DNA from: Anaerolinea sp.
Lineage (GTDB): Bacteria; Chloroflexota; Anaerolineae; Anaerolineales; Anaerolineaceae
DNA: 11,006 nt
Assembly (NCBI GenBank): GCA_020216845.1
Contig: JAIWNK010000153.1
Span: 1-11,006 of the forward strand
Reading direction: 5' to 3'
In this document: positions 1-5,226 of the stretch, piece after piece
Layout: each line of letters starts with the position of its first letter
Position numbering within the stretch: the stretch's first letter is position 1
Notes under the pieces: model-generated
The model's input: the letters and a program-made list of their open reading frames with translations, nothing else
The model's database searches: none
What the model was told of the DNA's origin: nothing
Translations under genes and position numbers: made by a program

Positions 1-414
1 TTGGCGGCGCAAGCACACAACCCGGCTGGGGTTGCCCGTGCAGTTCACGCCCTCACCGGCTGGATCGCTCGGCCCGATTGGACAACGATTTTGCCTGCGT
101 ATGCGCGTTGTGTGCGCATCACCCGAGATCAGACACAGCGCTTCACCGTTCAGGAGCAATACCTGGTTGAGCCGGTTGAGGCCGAGCTGTTGCGGGGGTT
201 GCAAACAGCAGAAACAACGGCGCGCCGTGCGGGCTCAGTGGAGGATTTCTTTGCAGTGTTTTTGCCACTGATGCCAGTTATCAACCGTTTCTTTGAGGCG
301 GTGTTGGTGATGGCAGAGCAAGCCGAAGTGCGCGCCAATCGTTTGGGGTTGTTGCAGCGTGTGGCGGCTTTGGCTGAGGGTGTGGCCGATTTTTCAAGGC
401 TAGAGGGCTTCTAA
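1..414 (+). CDS. glyS: Glycyl-tRNA synthetase beta subunit, C-terminal part (5' truncated by window)
   Basis: The reading frame is open from base 1 and ends at TAA 412-414, so only the last 137 residues are visible; the TTG at base 1 is almost certainly an internal codon. The piece matches the anticodon-binding (DALR-type) tail of the GlyS beta subunit: an early ARAVHALTGW helix (compare 'RVRALAAF' in GlyS), PAYARCVRIT (compare 'KRVxNI'), and the diagnostic end FFEAVLVMAEQAEVRANRLG followed by LLQRVAAL and VADFSRL. The enzyme charges tRNA-Gly with glycine in the cytoplasm, and this domain contacts the tRNA anticodon region. Whether alpha and beta chains are fused here cannot be seen. A tRNA-Gly gene lies about 1.1 kb downstream on the other strand, probably by coincidence. 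Family assignment is secure; completeness is not assessable. Confidence 0.9.
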   Translation: MAAQAHNPAGVARAVHALTGWIARPDWTTILPAYARCVRITRDQTQRFTVQEQYLVEPVEAELLRGLQTAETTARRAGSVEDFFAVFLPLMPVINRFFEAVLVMAEQAEVRANRLGLLQRVAALAEGVADFSRLEGF

Positions 415-440
415 GCCGGATATTTTCACTATACAAACAA

Positions 441-475
441 AACCAGGGACACGCTGTTTGCGCGTGTCCCTGGTT
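441..475. terminator. Bidirectional intrinsic terminator between convergent glyS and yqeB
   Basis: Two perfectly complementary 14-nt arms (441-454 and 462-475, AACCAGGGACACGC and its complement) enclose a 7-nt loop. On the + strand the stem is followed by GTTTTAG, and on the - strand by TTGTTTGTATAG. It lies in the short gap between the ends of two convergent genes (stops at 414 and 486), so it can end both transcripts. Confidence 0.9.
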
Positions 476-485
476 GTTTTAGGGG

Positions 486-1283
486 TCAATGCAGGCTTTG
501 TAGGATGGCTTCTAGCACGCCGCCGCCAATGGCAAGCGCCTTGTCAGAAACTGTGTGACAATAGCTTGGATCGGCGCGTGGGTCTACGTCAGCAATTTTG
601 ATGTGGGCAGGCAGATGCAGGCCGGGGTGGATGAGGCCGCGCAGCACGCCATCAATGCGGCTGATGACGGGCGTCTCGTTCACCCAGGCAATTGTCTGAC
701 CCGTGCGGATGCTCGCGCCAATTTCCAGGGAGCTGATGAGCACACCGGCGCAAGGCGAGTAGAGCACCCGGTCAGAGCGCACACCGCGCATTTCACCGGG
801 GGTGCCCGTGTCGGCTTCGGCTGTTCCCTGCCAGAGGACACGGCCAAGGTGATGGCCGCGGTTGGTCTCAATGACGGCGTCTACGTCTTGTCCGGCGCAG
901 AATCCGGGGCCGAGGGCCAGCACGAGCGGGGCCAGGCCGCGGCGAATGCCCAGGTTGCGCTTGATCATCCGGCCATCGAGCAAGATGGTGGGCGATTGCT
1001 GAGCAATGCTTGTGGCAGCTTCGTCGATCAACACCGGCAGGATGTTTTTCGCCCAGGCAGAGGGAATCTCGGTGGGGCTATCGAGGCGTTGGGCGGTGAT
1101 TTCTTCAACGCGCGTTTGTCCGCTGTAGATTGCTTCGCTGAAGCATACGGTGCGGCGGATGGCAAGGGGTTGGGGCAGCTCCGTCATCCAGACGGGAAAA
1201 CCGGCGCGCCACAGGCGCACAGCAACGCCACTGGCAAGTTCACCGGCGCCAAGGATGCAGACGGGATAGGCAGAAAAGTTCAT
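486..1283 (-). CDS. yqeB: YqeB-family protein (selenium-dependent molybdenum hydroxylase accessory protein family)
   Basis: A 265-residue protein of the YqeB/EF2563 family, named for its association with selenium-dependent molybdenum hydroxylase maturation; the biochemical role is not established. Visible marks are an N-terminal nucleotide-binding-like loop GAGELASG (residues 12-19), the family signature MTELPQPLAIRRTVCFSEAIYSG split over residues 33-55, and the block GPGFCAGQDVDAVIETNRGH followed by HLGRV (about 125-149). A C-terminal stretch (about 179-222) resembles a biotinyl/lipoyl-like fold. The frame extends to a TTG at 1304, but that codon lies inside the promoter spacer. The ATG at 1283 sits 7 nt after a perfect -10 and has no Shine-Dalgarno, so 1283 was chosen. 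The gene stands alone: no xdh, molybdenum-cofactor or selenium genes are visible. Length fits the family. Confidence 0.86.
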   Translation of the reverse strand: MNFSAYPVCILGAGELASGVAVRLWRAGFPVWMTELPQPLAIRRTVCFSEAIYSGQTRVEEITAQRLDSPTEIPSAWAKNILPVLIDEAATSIAQQSPTILLDGRMIKRNLGIRRGLAPLVLALGPGFCAGQDVDAVIETNRGHHLGRVLWQGTAEADTGTPGEMRGVRSDRVLYSPCAGVLISSLEIGASIRTGQTIAWVNETPVISRIDGVLRGLIHPGLHLPAHIKIADVDPRADPSYCHTVSDKALAIGGGVLEAILQSLH

Positions 1284-1290
1284 AGAGGGT

Positions 1291-1318
1291 ATTATACTGC
1301 GCAAATTGGAGCTGTCAA
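1291..1318 (-). promoter_or_regulatory. Consensus sigma70-type promoter of yqeB, predicting a leaderless mRNA
   Basis: Read on the - strand, TTGACA (1318-1313), a 16-bp spacer and TATAAT (1296-1291) match both hexamers perfectly. Only ACCCTCT separates the -10 box from the ATG at 1283-1281. Transcription starting the usual 6-8 nt after the -10 box would begin at or one base from the A of ATG, leaving no 5' UTR. No Shine-Dalgarno-like sequence precedes the ATG. Confidence 0.85.
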
Positions 1319-1357
1319 TTAAGCGGTGTGGTGATTTCAGGTTGGGTCATGGAATGC

Positions 1358-1397
1358 AAAAAAAGCTGTGACCTTTTGCTTTGCTCAAGATGACAGC
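1358..1397 (-). terminator. Intrinsic terminator of the tRNA-Gly/tRNA-Cys unit, built from a dispersed palindromic repeat
   Basis: On the - strand, 27 nt after tRNA-Cys, a symmetric 33-nt hairpin (1397-1365) pairs GCTGT with ACAGC at its base, then after one mismatch A-T-C-T-T with A-A-G-G-T (one G-T wobble), then after two mismatches GC with GC around an AAA loop. Seven consecutive T follow (1364-1358), which is classic intrinsic-terminator form. The sequence also resembles a degenerate copy of the dispersed palindrome CCTTCGCTTCGCTCAGGATG that recurs in many environmental and Chloroflexota genomes and yields the spurious peptide VILSEAKDL. Here one frame across it reads VILSKAKG. Repeat identity is from recognition, not from a search. 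Confidence 0.72.
1366..1396. repeat. Degenerate copy of a dispersed palindromic (REP-like) element
   Basis: The core CTTTTGCTTTGCTCAAGATG (1373-1392) parallels the widespread bacterial palindrome CCTTCGCTTCGCTCAGGATG, with transitions mostly C to T and G to A that keep the imperfect dyad symmetry. Such elements sit between genes, as this one does. Only one copy is in the window, so repetition itself cannot be shown here. Confidence 0.5.
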
Positions 1398-1423
1398 GCT
1401 CTTTGGGCATAGAACCCAGAAAA

Positions 1424-1494
1424 AGGCGACGACGGGATTTGAACCCGTGATCAGGGTTTTGCAGACCCTTGCCTTGCCACTTGGCCACGTCGCC
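1424..1494 (-). tRNA. tRNA-Cys (anticodon GCA)
   Basis: A 71-nt cloverleaf on the - strand. The acceptor arms GGCGACG and CGTCGCC pair perfectly with a U discriminator, as expected for tRNA-Cys. The anticodon stem is AGGGT/ACCCT and the loop CTGCAAA places GCA at 1462-1460. The T arm is ACGGG TTCAAAT CCCGT. The 3' CCA is not encoded, so it must be added after transcription. It lies 12 nt downstream of tRNA-Gly and is presumably cut from the same transcript. Confidence 0.96.
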
Positions 1495-1506
1495 GAGAAA
1501 AACTTG

Positions 1507-1579
1507 AGCGGGCGATGGGACTCGAACCCACGACCTTCTCCTTGGCAAGGAGACATTCTACCAACTGAACCACGCCCGC
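1507..1579 (-). tRNA. tRNA-Gly (anticodon GCC)
   Basis: A 73-nt cloverleaf on the - strand. Acceptor arms GCGGGCG and CGCCCGC pair perfectly with a U discriminator. The D arm contains GTTCAGTTGGTAGAAT, the anticodon stem is CTCCT/AGGAG, and the loop TGCCA places GCC at 1546-1544. The T arm is GTGGG TTCGAGT CCCAT. CCA is not encoded. It is the first gene of a two-tRNA unit driven by the promoter at 1615-1643. Confidence 0.96.
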
Positions 1580-1614
1580 ATAGCGAAAAGAATTGTTTTC
1601 AACTGACGGCCCAA

Positions 1615-1643
1615 AGTATAGCATTATCTAACAAAATCGTCAA
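1615..1643 (-). promoter_or_regulatory. Promoter of the tRNA-Gly/tRNA-Cys unit
   Basis: On the - strand, TTGACG (1643-1638), an exact 17-bp spacer and TATACT (1620-1615) form a strong sigma70-type promoter. The predicted start near 1608 leaves about 28 nt of leader before the 5' end of tRNA-Gly at 1579, to be removed by RNase P. Confidence 0.82.
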
Positions 1644-1675
1644 GTCTTTCAGAGGAAAAACATCCTATAATCAAC

Positions 1676-1704
1676 TTGACACATTTTCAGGCATGTGCTA
1701 AAGT
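1676..1704 (+). promoter_or_regulatory. Promoter of the Roadblock-V4R-response regulator unit
   Basis: TTGACA (1676-1681), a 17-bp spacer and TAAAGT (1699-1704), with a TG just upstream of the -10 (TGC TAAAGT), form a good sigma70-type promoter. The predicted start near 1711 gives a leader of about 49 nt before the TTG start at 1760. An upstream TATAAT at 1666-1671 has no matching -35 and is less likely to be used. The promoter is divergent from the tRNA promoter; the two -35 boxes are 32 bp apart. Confidence 0.75.
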
Positions 1705-1712
1705 AATAGCAA

Positions 1713-1752
1713 CTCTTTTCCGAAAGAGATTTCATCCTTTACCTCAAAGGAG
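1713..1752 (+). promoter_or_regulatory. Leader with two small hairpins, the second covering the Shine-Dalgarno
   Basis: The predicted leader contains CTCTTT/AAAGAG (1713-1718 with 1723-1728, loop TCCG). A second stem, TCCTTT/AAAGGA (1735-1740 with 1746-1751, loop ACCTC), has a 3' arm that includes most of the AAAGGAG ribosome-binding site (1746-1752). The site is 7 nt before the TTG at 1760, which fixes that codon as the start. The stems are short, so a regulatory role is only possible. Confidence 0.45.
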
Positions 1753-1759
1753 CGCAGCC

Positions 1760-2131
1760 TTGACTAAGTCACGCACTCAAATGATGGTAGAACGTCTGCG
1801 CGAGCTTCAAGCCTCTTCCCCAGACATTGAAGCTTCCGCAATTGTCAGTGTGGATGGCCTGACCATCGCCTCCGCCCTGCCCCAAGGCGTCGAAGAAGAT
1901 CGTGTTTCCGCTATGTCAGCTGCCATGTTATCCCTGGGTGAACGCATCGCCAAAGAGCTTGGGCGTGGTTCGCTCGATCAGGTCTATATTAAAGGCCAAA
2001 AAGGGTACGTGGTGTTGATGTCTGTCGGTGAAGACGCCGTGTTGACCGCCCTTGCGCGAGAACAGGCCAAACTGGGCCTGATCTTCCTCGACATGCGGCG
2101 TGCCGCTGAAGACCTGACCAAACTCATCTAA
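1760..2131 (+). CDS. Roadblock/LC7 domain protein
   Basis: A 123-residue protein consisting of a single Roadblock/LC7 domain, the dimeric alpha/beta fold found in bacterial MglB and in small-GTPase regulators. Visible features are a long N-terminal helix (MMVERLRELQASSPDIEA), the strand-turn-strand SAIVSVDGLTIASALP typical of the family, a helical AMSAAMLSLGERIAKELG, then paired strands DQVYIKGQKGYVVLMSVGED and a C-terminal helix. Known family members act as GTPase-activating or scaffold proteins for Ras-like GTPases; no such GTPase is in the window. The frame is open upstream to an ATG at 1676, but that codon lies inside the -35 box. TTG at 1760 has AAAGGAG at ideal spacing and is preferred. 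It is the first gene of a tight unit with a V4R protein (13-nt gap) and a response regulator, pointing to signalling. Confidence 0.88.
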   Translation: MTKSRTQMMVERLRELQASSPDIEASAIVSVDGLTIASALPQGVEEDRVSAMSAAMLSLGERIAKELGRGSLDQVYIKGQKGYVVLMSVGEDAVLTALAREQAKLGLIFLDMRRAAEDLTKLI

Positions 2132-2144
2132 CGCGAGAAAAGCC

Positions 2145-2777
2145 ATGGAACCTATCCCAAAGAGTGGACTGTATTATCCCAATAAAATCGCGCGGATTGC
2201 GTTGTTGGCCCTCGAGGAAGTGATGGGGAAGAATGGGGTCAATGCCATTTTCAATTTGGCTGGTTTGCCCAACCTGATTGACAACCTGCCGCCCAATAAC
2301 CTGGATCGCGAATTTGACTTCGCTGATTTCTCTGCCGTGCAGGGTGCCCTGGAAGAGATGTATGGGCCGCGCGGTGGGCGTGGTTTGGCGTTACGTGCTG
2401 GTCGGGCGACTTTCGACGACGCGTTGAAGAATTTTGGTGCCCTGGCTGGCGTAGGTGACATGGCCTTCAAGGTCTTGCCACTGCAAGCCAAAATGCGCAT
2501 CGGCCTGCCAGCAATGGCCAAGATCTTTACCCAAACCAGCGATCAGCTTTCAACGGTTGAAGAAAAAGACGATCATTTCGTTTACACCATTCACCGTTGC
2601 CCGGTTTGCTGGGGCCGCAAAGTGGATAAACCGGCCTGTTTTGTGGCGGTTGGCTTGTTGCAGGCCAGCTTGAAATGGGTCTCCGGTGGCAATGAATTCC
2701 GCGTCAATGAATCGCGCTGTATTGCTGTAGGCGATCCGGTGTGCGAGTTCATTGTCTACAAAGAGCCGATTTCTTAG
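2145..2777 (+). CDS. V4R (vinyl-4-reductase-like) small-molecule-binding domain protein
   Basis: A 210-residue cytoplasmic protein with no signal peptide or membrane segment. The C-terminal half carries the V4R pattern: RCPVCWGRKVDKPACF (C152, C155, C165), a helix GLLQASLKWVSG, then ESRCIAVGDPVCEF (C192, C200), equivalent to the family's 'C..-G-D-x-x-C-x-F' end. V4R domains bind hydrophobic small molecules or serve as sensor modules, and some coordinate metal through cysteines. Here the five cysteines could form a metal site, which is inference. The N-terminal half (about 1-130) is the extended alpha/beta region usual in this family. The gene starts at ATG 13 nt after the Roadblock stop, with only a weak ribosome-binding site (GAGAAAAG), and ends 12 nt before the response regulator, suggesting translational coupling. 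The ligand is unknown. Confidence 0.84.
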   Translation: MEPIPKSGLYYPNKIARIALLALEEVMGKNGVNAIFNLAGLPNLIDNLPPNNLDREFDFADFSAVQGALEEMYGPRGGRGLALRAGRATFDDALKNFGALAGVGDMAFKVLPLQAKMRIGLPAMAKIFTQTSDQLSTVEEKDDHFVYTIHRCPVCWGRKVDKPACFVAVGLLQASLKWVSGGNEFRVNESRCIAVGDPVCEFIVYKEPIS

Positions 2778-2789
2778 GAAATTTGATTC

Positions 2790-3644
2790 ATGGCTGAGCC
2801 AAAATCCAAGCTTCTGATTGTGGAAGATGATCTGGATATTGCGGATATGCTCAACGCCTATTTCCGCGTCCAGGGGTACGATGTTTTGACGGTCAACTGG
2901 GGCGAAGACGGTGTGCGCGCCTGTCAAACCAATATGCCCGACCTGGTCATTCTGGATATCCGCTTGCCGGATATTGATGGTTTTGAGGTGGCGCGCCGTT
3001 TGCGCACCAATCGCCGCACCAAACAAATCCCAATCATCTTTTTGACCGAAAAGCGTGAGCGCAACGACCGCCTGAAAGGGTTGGAGCTGCACGCGGAGGA
3101 TTACATTACCAAACCGTTTGATATTCAGGAATTGCGCCTGCGGGTGCGCAATGCCCTGGCAAGTGCCAAACGTGGTTCGCTGACCAACCCCGTCACCGGT
3201 TTGCCGGATGGCGACCTGGTGACCGAGCGCCTTTCGCAGACGCTGCAAGATGCGGATGCGGTGGCGATGGTGGTGGCTTTGGGCAACCTGGACCGCTTCC
3301 GCGAGGTGTATGGCTTTGTTGCTTCAGATGACTTGTTGCGGGCCGTGTCGCTGATGTTGCAAGGCTCGCTGCGCGACAATGGTGGCACGGAAGACTTCCT
3401 TGGTCATATTGGCACCGACACATTTTTGGTGATCACGCGTCGCCCTTATGTAGCTGCTTTGAAAGAGAACATCCGCCGGCAGCTGCAGCAGTCGTTTGAT
3501 TACTTCTATCGTGATCAGGATCGTGAAATGGGCTTGTTCCGCGAGCAGGGGCTGACGGTCTATATCCAGGATTTGGATGTGGCGCAGCAGGGCTTCAGTG
3601 AGGTCAGTCAACTGCGCGCTCGTCTTGAAGCTTTGCGCCCGTAG
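2790..3644 (+). CDS. Response regulator: receiver domain plus degenerate GGDEF domain
   Basis: A 284-residue two-domain protein. Residues 1-125 form a receiver with all expected residues: acidic pair D13/D14 in LLIVEDD, phospho-acceptor D56 in LVILDIRLPDIDG, T86 in IIFLTEK and K108 in ITKPF, so phosphorylation is likely. Residues 134-285 follow the diguanylate-cyclase layout: NPVTGLPDG (compare DPLTGLPNR), VVALGNLDRFREVYGFVASD with DLL (compare the DIDxFKxxND-GH-GD block), and HIGTDTF (206-212) in place of RxGGDEF. The signature is GTDTF, so cyclic-di-GMP synthesis is not expected; the domain may bind nucleotide or partner proteins. AGGA at 2776-2779 overlaps the preceding stop and provides the ribosome-binding site. 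No histidine kinase is in the window, so the phosphate donor is encoded elsewhere or is supplied otherwise. Confidence 0.88.
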   Translation: MAEPKSKLLIVEDDLDIADMLNAYFRVQGYDVLTVNWGEDGVRACQTNMPDLVILDIRLPDIDGFEVARRLRTNRRTKQIPIIFLTEKRERNDRLKGLELHAEDYITKPFDIQELRLRVRNALASAKRGSLTNPVTGLPDGDLVTERLSQTLQDADAVAMVVALGNLDRFREVYGFVASDDLLRAVSLMLQGSLRDNGGTEDFLGHIGTDTFLVITRRPYVAALKENIRRQLQQSFDYFYRDQDREMGLFREQGLTVYIQDLDVAQQGFSEVSQLRARLEALRP

Positions 3645-3657
3645 AAGTGGATTTTCT

Positions 3658-4392
3658 TTGAAGCTGACGATTGTAATTCCAACATATAACGAAGCGGAGA
3701 ACCTGCCAAAGCTGGTCTCCGCTTTGTTTTCCTTGCCGCTGCCCGAATTGAACATTTTGGTAGTGGATGATAACAGCCCCGATGGAACAGGGGCGCTGGC
3801 CGAAGAACTGGCCGCGCAGACGGGGCGTGTACAGGTTTTGCACCGCGCTGGCAAGCAGGGGCTTGGCACGGCCTATATTGCCGGGTTTCGCCATTGCCTG
3901 GAGCAAGGCGTAGATGCGGTTTGTCAGATGGATGCTGATTTTTCGCACCCGCCGCAAAAGGTGGTTGAGCTGGCCGAAACGCTGCCAAGTTGCGATGTGG
4001 TCATTGGCTCGCGCTATGTGGCGGGTGGGCAGCTGGATGAGCGCTGGCCAGTGTGGCGGCGGGCTCTTTCGGCGTTTGGCAATTTCTACGCACGCACAAT
4101 TTTGAATATGCCCTTGCGGGATGTTACCGGTGGTTTTCGGCTGTGGAGTGCGGCGGCACTGCGCACCATGCCGTGGGAGCGCATCGTCTCGAATGGCTAC
4201 GTCTTTCAAGTTGAAACGGCCTATGTTGGCTACCTGTTGGGGCTGCGTTACCGTGAAATTCCCATCTACTTTGCGGATCGGCGTTGGGGGCAGTCGAAGA
4301 TGTCGCTGCGCATTCAAATGGAAGCGGCGCGGCGCGTGTGGGGGCTGCTATGGCGCTATCGCGACCTGCGCCGTTTAGCCCGGCAACGCTAG
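3658..4392 (+). CDS. GT2-family polyprenol-phosphate mannosyltransferase-like glycosyltransferase (Dpm1 type)
   Basis: A 244-residue soluble glycosyltransferase that probably transfers a hexose, most likely mannose, from a nucleotide sugar to polyprenyl phosphate at the inner face of the membrane. Dpm1-type marks are LTIVIPTYNEAENLP at the start, VVDDNSPDGT, the metal-binding DAD of QMDADFSHPP, VIGSRYVAGG, DVTGGFRLW, NGYVFQVE and the RRWGQSKMS loop. The length matches the short catalytic-only form; no C-terminal membrane segments or GtrA-like domain are present. The frame extends upstream to an ATG at 3577 inside the response-regulator gene, but the family N-terminus begins at TTG 3658. That codon is 13 nt after the preceding stop and has AGTGGA upstream, so it was chosen. 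It appears co-transcribed with the signalling genes. Its last 18 bp overlap the end of convergent rsmA. Donor sugar and acceptor are inferred. Confidence 0.87.
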   Translation: MKLTIVIPTYNEAENLPKLVSALFSLPLPELNILVVDDNSPDGTGALAEELAAQTGRVQVLHRAGKQGLGTAYIAGFRHCLEQGVDAVCQMDADFSHPPQKVVELAETLPSCDVVIGSRYVAGGQLDERWPVWRRALSAFGNFYARTILNMPLRDVTGGFRLWSAAALRTMPWERIVSNGYVFQVETAYVGYLLGLRYREIPIYFADRRWGQSKMSLRIQMEAARRVWGLLWRYRDLRRLARQR

Positions 4393-5226
4393 TTTTTGCT
4401 GCACCAGGGCACGCCATTCCTCCAGGCTGAGCGTCTCGGCCCGACGCTGCGGGTCTATGTTGGCGCGGCGCAGCAGGGCGGCGGCCTCGTCGCCGCTGCA
4501 TTTCAACCCGGCTGACAGGCAATTGCGTAGGGTTTTGCGCTTTTGAGCAAAACCAGCATGGGCCAGTTGGAAGAAGAGCGGCAGTTGTTCGGCGGGCAGG
4601 AATGGCTCAGGATAGAGGTCTACTCGCAGCACGCTCGAATCAACCGCCGGAACGGGGTAGAAGGCACCGGCGGGGATAGACGCAGCCAGGCGCGGCTTGC
4701 CATAGACCTGTACGCCCAGGGCCAGCAGGCTCATTTGGCCGGGCTGTGCACAAACGCGTTCGGCCACTTCTTGCTGCACGGTCAGTACCAGGCGGCTGGG
4801 GCGGGTGCGCGCTTCGATCAGATGTCGAATCAGGGCTGAGGTGATGTAGTAGGGGATGTTGGCAACGACGAGATAGCCATTTTCGGGCATCAGGCTGGCC
4901 GGGTCTATTTTCAACATGTCACCCTGAATCAGCTGAATGTTGGAAAAGTCTGCCAACACGTCTTGCAGGATGGGGAGCAGGCGCGTGTCGAGTTCGACGG
5001 CGACGACCTGTCGGGCGGCGCGTGCCAGGTGCCGCGTCAGGCTGCCCAGGCCAGGGCCAACCTCCAGCACTGCATCTTGTGGGCCAATTTCGGCTGCTTG
5101 AACCACGCGCTGAAGTGCGGATGGGTCAATGAGGAAGTTTTGGCCGAGGCCTTTCTTGGGGGTCAGCGCATGAGCGCGCAGCAAAGCAGGCACATTGAGT
5201 GGCGGTAAGGTCAAGGCAGGATCCAT
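4375..5226 (-). CDS. rsmA: 16S rRNA (adenine1518-N6/adenine1519-N6)-dimethyltransferase RsmA (KsgA)
   Basis: A 283-residue SAM-dependent enzyme that dimethylates two adjacent adenines in the 3' terminal helix of 16S rRNA during small-subunit maturation. Family residues are all present: KKGLGQNFL (24-32), the SAM motif I EVGPGLGSLT (55-64), acidic E78 in VAVELD, QGDMLK (101-106), the catalytic motif IV NIPYYIT (123-129), PVPAVDSSVL in the C-terminal half, and FAQKRKTLRN before the terminal helical domain. The ATG at 5226 lies inside the end of the upstream YabE-like gene (16-bp overlap), with GGAAAA about 8 nt before it, so translation is likely coupled. The 3' end overlaps the convergent glycosyltransferase gene by 18 bp, with no space for a separate terminator. 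Loss of this enzyme is known to give kasugamycin resistance. Confidence 0.96.
   Translation of the reverse strand: MDPALTLPPLNVPALLRAHALTPKKGLGQNFLIDPSALQRVVQAAEIGPQDAVLEVGPGLGSLTRHLARAARQVVAVELDTRLLPILQDVLADFSNIQLIQGDMLKIDPASLMPENGYLVVANIPYYITSALIRHLIEARTRPSRLVLTVQQEVAERVCAQPGQMSLLALGVQVYGKPRLAASIPAGAFYPVPAVDSSVLRVDLYPEPFLPAEQLPLFFQLAHAGFAQKRKTLRNCLSAGLKCSGDEAAALLRRANIDPQRRAETLSLEEWRALVQQKLALPG

Noticed and set aside
1302..1304. TTG start extending yqeB by seven codons
   Set aside because: The codon lies in the spacer between the -35 and -10 boxes of the gene's own promoter, upstream of the transcription start.
555..1322. 255-residue rightward open frame
   Set aside because: It lies wholly antisense to yqeB, which has clear family motifs and a consensus promoter. 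The antisense frame has no recognisable domain and is a by-product of GC-rich codon use.
1315..1556. Leftward small frames across the tRNAs and repeat
   Set aside because: They translate tRNA-Gly, tRNA-Cys and the palindromic repeat (VILSKAKG-type peptide), a well-known source of false genes.
1666..1671. TATAAT on the + strand as an alternative promoter of the Roadblock gene
   Set aside because: No -35-like hexamer is found 16-18 bp upstream, whereas the TTGACA-17-TAAAGT pair just downstream is complete.
1381..1701. 106-residue rightward open frame
   Set aside because: It covers both tRNA genes on the opposite strand and two promoter regions; its peptide is the typical tRNA-antisense sequence (GFEPVIRVLQ, WDSNPRPSPW).
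3604..4317. 237-residue leftward open frame
   Set aside because: It is antisense to the glycosyltransferase gene, which has all GT2 motifs; no domain is seen in the antisense product.
4376..4398. Possible terminator for the glycosyltransferase gene (TAGC...GCTA then GTTTTT)
   Set aside because: Only four base pairs form over an 8-nt loop, too weak for an intrinsic terminator.
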